Shown: one piece after another, positions 21,575 to 29,847 of the stretch | How the letters are laid out: each line of letters begins with the position of its first letter | How positions within the stretch are numbered: the first letter of the stretch is position 1 | Source: Mesostigma viride | Taxonomy: Eukaryota; Streptophyta; Mesostigmatophyceae; Mesostigmatales; Mesostigmataceae | Assembly (NCBI GenBank): GCA_009746045.1 | Contig: RPFO01000225.1 | Location: 195,001-259,000, forward strand | DNA: 64,000 nt | Direction: 5' to 3' | Program-made: the position numbers and the translations under genes | Notes under the pieces: model-generated | What the model was told of the DNA's origin: nothing | Databases searched by the model: none | Seen by the model: the letters and a program-made list of their open reading frames with translations, nothing else

Positions 21575-23442
21575 TTAATTAATTAATTAATTAATTAGAC
21601 TCGTGCTCCCGTTGGGGAGTCACGGAGCATTAACCCCGATGAATGGATGGATGGGTGCAAACATTCCTACCGGTCTAATCTATCTACATTGGCTACATAC
21701 TACATCTATCTAGCAACATTCTAACTACATCATCTATCTAGGCAGCCGCACGCTGCCCTAGGGGGAGCTATCTAGCGTGCCTCCCGTGGGATTGCACACG
21801 CGGGCGCTTCCCCACTGGGGGGGGCTCGTTGTCCTCTATGACCTGGGCCCACTTGGCCTTGTCCATCATCTTCTTCCAAATCACGGAGAGGCCGAGGCCC
21901 CCCATGTCCTCTACTAGCTGTTCTTTGAAGGTGCGGGCCTTGCGGCGTCTAACATCACTGGGCCCAGCCCACGTCAGGAGGTGCCGGCCAGGCTGGGCTG
22001 GTCGCAGTCCTGCGGGGGGGCCACGTGAGGTGTCTACCTGATTGGTGCGAGCTAGGTGCCCTACTAGCTGCAGGCGGCGTTGCTTAATTGTGCTGGTGAT
22101 ATAGGGCATGCCCTGGTACAGGTCCTCATTGCGGACATGAGCAGCATATCCTACTCTGAAAATGGAACGCAGCATGCTGGTGACCGCGCCGTCCAGCTTG
22201 CGGGCCAGGTCGGCGGTGAGGGTCCACGTCTCGGCGCCATACGTGAGAACAGGAAGGACGAGGACCTTGAACAGGTCCTGTTTCTCGATCTTGCCCAGGG
22301 GCTTGCGCCATAGGGCCCGGTACTGGCGTAAAGCGTGCCAGGCGAGGGAGATGCGGTGGTCCACATCCACCTCGCAGCTAGGGAGCAGGCTGCCCAGCAG
22401 CTTAACGCGGTCCCGATACAGGACTCGAGAGCCGTCTAGGAGATAGAGGGGCGGCGCTGAGGTGGTGAGCCCAACCGCCAGGGCCTCTGTCTTCTTGCTG
22501 ACCTCAAGCCCCACTGCACGGGCCTCGAGAGCCAGGCAGTCAAGCCATGTCTGCACGTGCTCAGTGTCCTCAAAGAGGGTGGTGTCGTCTGCGTAAATGA
22601 TGTCTGCCAGCCGAATCTCCGTGTCCGCACCGCCATGCCAGAATTTGTTAGCAACCTGCACTCCTGGTTCCCTGCCCACGATGCGGGCAAATCGCTTGCG
22701 CGCCTGAATCATTACGTATTCGACAACAATAATGAACAGGTAGGGCGACAGCACGCAGCCCTGCCACACACCCTTCTGTAAAGGGCATGGGGGCGTGGTC
22801 CCGTAAGAAGTGCGCACCGAAGTGGTGGACCCTTCATACAGGTTGCGGATGACAGCAATCAGGGGGCGGGGGATCCGGAACAACTCGAGGATGTCCCAAA
22901 GCGCAGGCCAGAAAACTGAATCGAAGGCTTTGATGAAGTCCACCAGCACAAGGTGCAAAGGGGACTCACCAGGCTGAAGGCGTTGCAGTTCCTCCACCAG
23001 TCGGCGAGTAGCGAAGAGCGCCTGTACTGTGTTGCGACCTGAACGGAAGCCGTGCTGAGTCTCGCTGAGGTGACCGTCCAGGGCCGTGCGCAGGCGGTTC
23101 AGGATGAGCCGCATAAGAAGCTTGAGGGGGGCACTTTGAATGCACACCCCTCTGTAGTTGCCGGGGTCGGCAGGCGACCCCTTGTTCTTGTACAGCATCG
23201 TGCGAAAACTGTGTTGCCAGGCCGCTGGAGGTGGTTGCGACGACAGCAGAAGGCGGTTGCAGATGTCCCGGAAGAGCAGCATAACACCTGTGTCCTCGAA
23301 TTCGGCTGCAAGTTTTACAACTGCGGCCGGAATCTCGTCAGAGCCGGTGGCTGCGTCATAACGCAGGCGCTGGACCGCCTCCGTGACCTCGCGAGAGGTG
23401 AAAGGAGGCATGTCAGACGGGTCGCCAAGTGGGCCGACCAGC
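21575..23442 (-). mobile_element. LINE B copy, 5'-truncated
   Basis: It is almost identical to 55470-57337 in the opposite orientation. From its 3' end (left) it shows the (TTAA)n tail at 21575-21597, the terminal hairpin sequence GTGCTCCCGTTGGGGAG, the 3' untranslated region and the RT half of ORF2. It is cut at 23442, within the codons just upstream of the RT domain, a typical product of incomplete reverse transcription. Relative to the full copy it lacks a 3-base unit near 22076 and keeps seven Gs (Cs in coding sense) near 22014, where the full copy has six. Confidence 0.88.
21768..23442 (-). pseudogene. LINE B reverse transcriptase fragment (ORF2 C-terminal half)
   Basis: Unbroken frame to the ORF2 stop at 21768, lacking the N-terminal endonuclease because of the 5' truncation. 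It shows the RT fingers and palm in order: NKGSPADPGNYRGVCI, GHLSETQHGFRSGRNT, LVDFIKAFDSVFW, QKGVWQGCVLSPYLF, the catalytic IIYADDTTLFED box and RDRVKLLGSLL, then the thumb-type region VLPVLTYGAETWTL. The aspartates of the palm are present. With no promoter, endonuclease or ORF1 it is a dead copy, but it preserves the intact C-terminal frame that is shifted in the full-length element. The polypeptide ends in a basic region (RRKARTFKEQLVEDMGG) without an RNase H domain. Confidence 0.85.
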
Positions 23443-23559
23443 GTACTATATATATGTGTGTGCTTTGGTCCCAATATGGATAGTAAAATTGTTATTAGGT
23501 TGGTTTGTGGACCTTATAATGCAAATTGCAACTGGTAACTACTTTTAGGAACCATGCAG

Positions 23560-23652
23560 TTGGACACCATCCAAGGGTTAATGCATCATCCATAGGGAGG
23601 CCCATTATAGGCAGAGCGTGGCTAAATTCTTACGGTTAAGGCATCATCGATC
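23560..23652 (+). repeat. Dispersed repeat F, 3' fragment abutting (CATT)n
   Basis: It carries the F landmarks GGCAGAGCGTGGCTAAATTC and AAGGCATCATC, then changes into the CATT array within GATCCATTC. Confidence 0.6.
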
Positions 23653-24922
23653 CATTCATTCATTCATTCATTCATTCATTCATTCATTCATTCATTCATT
23701 CATTCATTCATTCATTCATTCATTCATTCATTCATTCATTCATTCATTCATTCATTCATTCATTCATTCATTCATTCATTCATTCATTCATTCATTCATT
23801 CATTCATTCATTCATTCATTCATTCATTCATTCATTCATTCATTCATTCATTCATTCATTCATTCATTCATTCATTCATTCATTCATTCATTCATTCATT
23901 CATTCATTCATTCATTCATTCATTCATTCATTCATTCATTCATTCATTCATTCATTCATTCATTCATTCATTCATTCATTCATTCATTCATTCATTCGAT
24001 CATTCATTCATTCGATCATTCATTCATTCATTCATTCATTCATTCATTCATTCATTCATTCATTCATTCATTCATTCATTCATTCATTCATTCATTCATT
24101 CATTCATTCATTCATTCATTCATTCATTCATTCATTCATTCATTCATTCATTCATTCATTCATTCATTCATTCATTCATTCATTCATTCATTCATTCATT
24201 CATTCATTCATTCATTCATTCATTCATTCATTCATTCATTCATTCATTCATTCATTCATTCATTCATTCATTCATTCATTCATTCATTCATTCATTCATT
24301 CATTCATTCATTCATTCATTCATTCATTCATTCATTCATTCATTCATTCATTCATTCATTCATTCATTCATTCATTCATTCATTCATTCATTCATTCATT
24401 CATTCATTCATTCATTCATTCATTCATTCATTCATTCATTCATTCATTCATTCATTCATTCATTCATTCATTCATTCATTCATTCATTCATTCATTCATT
24501 CATTCATTCATTCATTCATTCATTCATTCATTCATTCATTCATTCATTCATTCATTCATTCATTCATTCATTCATTCATTCATTCATTCATTCATTCATT
24601 CATTCATTCATTCGTTCGTTCGTTCGTTCATTCATTCATTCATTCATTCATTCATTAACATTCATTCATTCATTCATTCATTCATTCATTCATTCATTCA
24701 TTCATTCATTCATTCATTCATTCATTCATTCATTCATTCATTCATTCATTCATTCATTCATTCATTCATTCATTCATTCATTCATTCATTCATTCATTCA
24801 TTCATTCATTCATTCATTCATTCATTCATTCATTCATTCATTCATTCATTCATTCATTCATTCATTCATTCATTCATTCATTCATTCATTCATTCATTCA
24901 TTCATTCATTCATTCATTCATT
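23653..24922. repeat. (CATT)n tetranucleotide array, about 317 units
   Basis: A 1.27-kb CATT array with variant units: two CGAT changes near 24000, four CGTT units near 24612-24628 and a TAACATT slip near 24657. A 3' piece of repeat F lies on its left and a 5' end of repeat F on its right. Confidence 0.97.
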
Positions 24923-25125
24923 AGGAACATGACTCCTTTGGGAGTACATGTGGCACCGACATATCCCTGAGAAGCCGGGGCATATGGCCTTTCAGTAATA
25001 CATTCTGGGCTACTTCCTGCAAGGGTATATTAGTGAGTATATAGGATGTAAACCATGCACTACACCTGCTCTAGGTGCACCAAGTGCACCTGCACCACCA
25101 TGATCTATCGGAGCCCCGCGGCGAA
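24923..25125 (+). repeat. Dispersed repeat F, 5' part
   Basis: It starts with AGGAACATGACTCC immediately after the last CATT unit and matches the F copies at 19270 and 27392 through the TGCACC-rich segment. Similarity is lost near 25125. Confidence 0.65.
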
Positions 25126-25259
25126 TTCAGCTGTGAATATCACTATCGCTTCTTCTTTCTAAGACGCACATGCTGATATATAATTTTCCGAATCTATTAC
25201 GCAATATACGACGAGAAAACGCTCCTCGACGCAACGCAGTTTAGCGGATGCGCTCGATC

Positions 25260-26618
25260 GGCCATGAAAATACGTCTGCAGCTCAGGCTGCAGCTTCACC
25301 CTCGATCAGGTCCGGCAGGCAGCGGTGACACTAGTCGCGCACTGGTGGTCGCCCCGAACCCTCCCGGGCTCCATGCCTCGCCATCGGCATCGCCTGACCC
25401 GAAATTAACGCACCCGCTCAGCCGACAAGACAGGAGGGTCTTCACGCCCCTCAGAACCGCGCTTTCGGCCCCAACCTTTCCAGGTCGATGATCACGACTG
25501 GACCATTACATGTCTCCAAGCGATGCTATGCATTGCATCTTCTTCGGGGACTGCGCCTCGCTTTACGACCTGCATGTGCCTCCATCTCCACGACATCAAT
25601 CGCCTCGATCCTCTGCTCGGACGGCACCCGCTGGCACAACATCAGCATGCTGTTCGGGTGCCCCCGCCCCCAATTAACTCCAGCACGCCATCCTCAACTC
25701 CCTTCTCCAGCGCTCTGACGGCGAGATCTGGGCTCCATCCATCTCCGCCGCCACACTTCGTTCCATCCTTACGGAAGCCTTTCAGCAGCACGTGACCCCC
25801 CTTGCCGCCGATGTGGCAGCAATGGGCGGCACGCTGGCTACTGAACTTCCTCACCTTTCCACCACCGCCGCCTCCACCTCCACTGCCATTTCCGCCTAGC
25901 TCCACTGCCGACATCAAAGCCCAGCTCAGGACTCGATCGACCTCGACCACCGCCACCACCCTTGAGTGCTTGCATGACACCACCGGCCTCACCGCACAGG
26001 CGGTGAAGGACCGACATCGCTGCCCAGCCGGCACCTGCTGGCCCGGCCGGTGATGCTCCCTCCACCTGGCCGGGCGGACTTGCTTAAGCATCACACCACC
26101 TCCACCACCTCCACCATCGCGCGGCACAACTCGATCAAGCAACAAGCCCTCGACCTTCGCGAGGAGGCCAACATCACCCAGCGCAGCCACAATGTCATTG
26201 CATGATGTCAAGCACTTCGACCAGCCGGCAGGTGAGACCTCGACGAGCCTTCTCACGGCATTTAAGCGCAGCATTCTTGCCCCCATGCCGAACTCACTAG
26301 TGGTGAGCTGCGCGGATGTCGCCGGGCTGTCCGCCTCCCCCGCGCGCGGGGTATAAGGCTGGCCCGGCACCCGTGCTCCTCAGTTCACATGGCGGACAAG
26401 CTGGCGTTCCTCAAATGCCGAAAGAAGCTCTCGGAGACTCGCTTCACGCTGGACGACGACTTGACCCTGGCCCACGGCAACAGCGGCGACGCGAGCTATG
26501 GTCGACCTTCCTTCAGCTCCGGCAGAGCGCAGGGGGTAAGCCGGTATACTGGAGGGGGGCGGGCATCCACGTTGACCACAACAAGCCCTGGCAGGCACCT
26601 CCTGCCTCCTCAGACTAG
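25260..26618 (+). mobile_element. Decayed ORF1-bearing LINE derivative, second type (D)
   Basis: Plus-strand pieces follow the ORF1 order of family C but at low similarity and in shifting frames: AMHCIFFGDCASLYDLHVPP near 25510, FQQHVTPLAADVAAMGGTLA near 25770, corresponding to the coiled-coil start EEHVTWPLAEQLTSLNTTL, then KLSETRFTLDDDL near 26425 and KPVYWRGAGIHVDHNKPW near 26550, ending at a stop at 26616-26618. The last two match the RRM and C-terminal motifs of family C ORF1 (TWTLDDDLTPAQQQQRR and KPKVYWRGGDLMINHK). Multiple frame changes make it non-functional. Its boundaries are approximate. Confidence 0.55.
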
Positions 26619-26639
26619 GGAATATATACCACTGAGTAG

Positions 26640-26750
26640 TGTAGATTAGTCAGGCTTAGCCTAGCATGTGGCCCACGCGCATGTGCGCCCATAATTATGG
26701 CCCCCATGGATGATGCCTTCAGAATTTAGCCAAGCCATGCCTACTATCTC
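26640..26750 (-). repeat. Dispersed repeat F, 3' fragment
   Basis: On the minus strand it shows TTGGCTAAATTC, GGCATCATCCATGGGGGCC and GCGCACATGCGCGTGGGCC, shared with the plus-strand piece at 27500-27630. Confidence 0.5.
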
Positions 26751-27059
26751 ATGCCTACTAGCTCTGGCACCTTGTGGCCATCAGCTTGCGCCTTAATTAG
26801 CCGACGTCTTGAGCCCACCTCACATTTGTAGCATAAGCTATGCGTCAGCCTACCTATGGTATTGCACTGGTTGTATTGCACCCACAGTGTTGCGCCCGGG
26901 CACCATGCCGTGGAGAGAGCGCTCTGTGGCCTGCCCACGTACCTGCGGCAGTGAGAGAAGCTAGGGCGCCCTCCCTCCTTCTCACTGTGTATATAGGGTT
27001 GAAGGTTCCTTTAAGTACTCTGTATTGGCACCCACGTGACGCAGTCACGTGCTTATTAA

Positions 27060-27392
27060 TTAATTAATTAATGCCTACTATAATGGGACCTCCCATGGAT
27101 GTTGCATTAAGAATTTAGCCATGCTATGCCTATGCAGAGAGATGCTCTCTGTTGAGAAGCCGTGCCCTAGCTCTTGTATAGCCATGATGATCTTCCCCCA
27201 CGTGACAGGCTCCCCCTTAGCTGGGCGGCATAGCTTGATAGATTCGTGGGGGTGCCAGGTGCCCTGGCGCACCTGGAGCAAGCGGTAGCCTACATTCCCA
27301 CCCTTGCAGGAAGTAGCCCAGAATGTATTAAAAGCCATATGTCCCTTCTCAGGGATATGTGCTACATGTACTCCCAGCGGAGTTATGTTCCT
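27060..27392 (-). repeat. Dispersed repeat F, apparently full-length with (TTAA)n tail
   Basis: Reading the minus strand from 27392: AGGAACATAACTCC, CATATGGCTTTTAATAC, GAAGATCATCATGGCTATAC, CTCTCTGCATAGGC, then a (TTAA)n tail at about 27057-27075. A simple-repeat tail at one end only is typical of elements copied by a LINE reverse transcriptase. The tail is the same as that of LINE B and family C. Length is about 330 bases without coding frame. Confidence 0.65.
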
Positions 27393-27424
27393 AATTAATA
27401 TTAATTGATTAACCCTTAATTAAT

Positions 27425-27630
27425 CTATCGGAGCGCTTGGGGCCCGTCATGGGGTGGAAGATCATCATGGCTATACAAAAGCTAGGGCATGGCGTCTCAC
27501 TCATCAGAGAGTGGCTCTCTGCATAGGCAGAGCTTGGCTAAATTCTCGTGTTAAGGCATCATCCATGGGGGGCCATTATGTGCGCACATGCGCGTAGGCC
27601 ACATGCTAGGCTAAGCCTAAGTTACTAAGC
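27425..27630 (+). repeat. Dispersed repeat F, 3' part
   Basis: It begins within the TCTATCGGAGC segment and continues through GGAAGATCATCATGGC, GGCAGAGCTTGGCTAA and GGCATCATCCATGGGG to GCGCACATGCGCGTAGG. It is head-to-head with the copy ending at 27392. Confidence 0.55.
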
Positions 27631-27759
27631 TACACTACTGCTATATTCCCCCATCATGTGCAGCTAATTAATGTGCAGCTACCAGTGCGCTGCGATGCCC
27701 AGGACCACCGGCAGATTGGCTACGCTGGCCTCAGGAGCCTCCTGCATGAGCGCAGACAG

Positions 27760-28190
27760 GCATAAACTTTGGTCGGACCTCAAGCGAGTGGTTATCGCTG
27801 GTAATATTGTGCGGAACCTTAGAACTATAGTAGTTAAGCCGAGTGGCAAAAGGTTTCCGCACAATATTAACCTAACTAAAACCTAACCTCTTGGGAGTTG
27901 GGGCGAGGACGAATCACTAGGCTCGGAACACCCACAGATACATGAATATGAATATATGAGCGCGCTGATAGTATGAAGATGATTTTGTGTGCCGTGGGTG
28001 CCAATCGGACCGACATAATTCGTCTCCGAGTGGACTCGAACCTGCACCCCGATTAGGGACATATGTATTAGCTAGGTTGATATTGTGCGGAATCCTTTTG
28101 CCACTCGGCTTCTACTTAAGGTTCCGCACCCAGTATTACTTACCAGCGATAAACACTCGCTAGGTCAACCAAAGCGCGCATTAACTTTGA
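27760..28190. repeat. Large inverted repeat, about 120-bp arms, with a tRNA-like segment
   Basis: Bases 27760-27880 and 28070-28190 are similar in opposite orientation. Landmarks are the AACTTTG, TATCGCTGG, ATTGTGCGGAA and GCCGAGTGGCAAAAGG blocks. Within the left arm, TAATATTGTGCGGAA and its complement border a 68-base unit. On the minus strand the right arm has an A-box-like GCCGAGTGG (28101-28109) and a perfect B-box GGTTCGAGTCC (28032-28042). An acceptor stem does not form, so this is at most a tRNA-derived SINE remnant, not a tRNA gene. Confidence 0.4.
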
Positions 28191-28960
28191 CTTGGCTGCC
28201 GTCCAGCAGGAGGAGCTACAGGGTGAGGTGGTCCCGGCCCACCAGCGGGGAAGACGACGCAGGCCATATATATGACAGTCCGTTTTCTTGCTGTCAATCA
28301 TAAAACCCACCGCCCGCGCTTCCAGTGACAAATTATGAGCTATCTAGCCCGGCTAGCTGGACGGTTCAATATGGGCCGACTCCGCCCCACGCAGGGTCGA
28401 CTTGTGAGCTAAAGTTGTGCATGTCATCAGCGTAGATCAGATCGCGCTCAGTCGGCCGAGGGGAGCCTGCATGGCTGCTGCCAAAGAGCTTGAAGCGAGT
28501 CGCCGGGCCGGGACGGCCGGACTACATGCCGTCCAGCAGGAGGACGGGTGGCAGGGTGGGGTGCAGTCCCAGCGGGGAAGCCGATGCAGGCCGCTTGACC
28601 TCCTTTTCTTGCACTGATCATATATGTAAGCCGGCCCACCGCCCGTGCGCTTAATCCGGTGACAAGGTATCTAGCCAGAGTAGGGCGGGTCGATCCACTC
28701 CGGGGGCTCCACGCGCGAGCGTCGTGTCATCAGCGTAGATCAGATCGCTCGATCATGCAGCCTGGTAGGGTGGGTCAACCCCCCCGCGTAGCTGACTTAA
28801 TAATTGACACGCCCTTGGGCTTCTTGCGGCATTTAAGAAACAACAGCTTAAATCCGCCATGTAATCAAAGGTGAGGCCGGAGCACGGATGCCGGGCCAGC
28901 CTTACCCCGCACGCGGGGACTGCCGGACAGGCCGCCACATCCACAGCTCAGCTCAGGGAC
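28150..28960 (-). mobile_element. Decayed, internally duplicated LINE remnant
   Basis: Minus-strand pieces of reverse transcriptase can be read: DLIYADDMHNF near 28440-28410, a second copy of the same DNA (GTCATCAGCGTAGATCAG) near 28730, and LEARAVGFMIDSKKT near 28320, which resembles the palm-to-thumb segment of LINE B. The segment 28835-28960 matches the ORF1 piece at 26340-26430 of the type D element. Blocks around GCCGTCCAGCAGGAGGA occur twice (28198, 28530). No frame survives. Confidence 0.45.
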
Positions 28961-29144
28961 GGAGAAGACAACTGCATGGCTAGACCTCGAATATGTACCT
29001 AGGTTACATGCAGTGTCCGGTAAGTTAACCTTGACGTAACATATTAACCTTTAGACATGACACCAGGCTAGCTGCTAGCCGTCATGACTGGAATTGGGAC
29101 CATGCATGCACGGCGAAATATCATGCCAAAGGTCCGATGTTCGA

Positions 29145-29245
29145 TTCCTTCAGCTGGTAGCTTCTAGGCTTTCTTACTTTCTGTATTCCGCGGAATCTCA
29201 GATTTGGGCAGCTAGCGCTTTCACTTTTGTTGCTTTCTTACGACA
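29145..29245 (+). repeat. Dispersed repeat G, copy 1
   Basis: About 100 bases beginning TTCGATTCCTTCAGCTGG and containing TTCCGCGGAATCTCAGATTT and GGGCAGCTAGCG. Further copies lie at 29590-29700 and 60970-61085. GTTCGATTCC at its start resembles a tRNA B-box, so a SINE origin is possible. Confidence 0.55.
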
Positions 29246-29589
29246 AATTTGTAAGATTGGTTGATATTCTAGTTAGTTTCGGCTACGTCCTCTAGGTTTG
29301 TACGTCACACTACAACCAGATTCCAGCCGTGGTCAATTACCTGCCTACTTCGGCGATACTAGAATATCACGTAGGTCCGTGCGTAGTACTCCGGCCTGCA
29401 CACTTAAACATCTAGCTAGTGATGAGTCATCTTCTATAGGTTCAACAATATCGGACATATTGGCACCCCTCTCCGCTAATTAAAGAGGTTTTTCGCAGTT
29501 GGGCTGTTTCGAAACGTCAAGTGATCGGATGCCTTCGGATCATCAGGAGACTCACACAGCCGCGAAGTCATGCCCAAGGGACCCCTAAT

Positions 29590-29700
29590 AATGTTCGATT
29601 CCTTGCTGGTAGCTTCTAGGCTTTCTTACTTTCTGTGTTCCGCGGAATCTCAGATTCGGGCAGCTAGTGTTTTCACGTTTGTTGCTTTCTGACGACAATG
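29590..29700 (+). repeat. Dispersed repeat G, copy 2
   Basis: Same landmarks as copy 1 (GATTCCTTGCTGGTAGC, TTCCGCGGAATCTCAG, CTGACGACAATG) in the same orientation, about 440 bases downstream. Confidence 0.55.
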
Positions 29701-29847
29701 CACGCCGCGCCCAACGATCCTGGAATCTCAGCGCCGTATAGGATCGGCGCGAATATATCCCGGCATGCATGAAAGATGCATTAATTAAATAATTAATATT
29801 AATTAAAATACGTAATAATACTTCATAATATTTAATTATAAACTCGT

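Noticed and set aside
28016-28118. A tRNA-Ser/Leu gene on the minus strand
   Set aside because: A- and B-box-like sequences exist but no acceptor stem or anticodon arm forms, and GCCGAGTGG pairs with its own complement at the other side.
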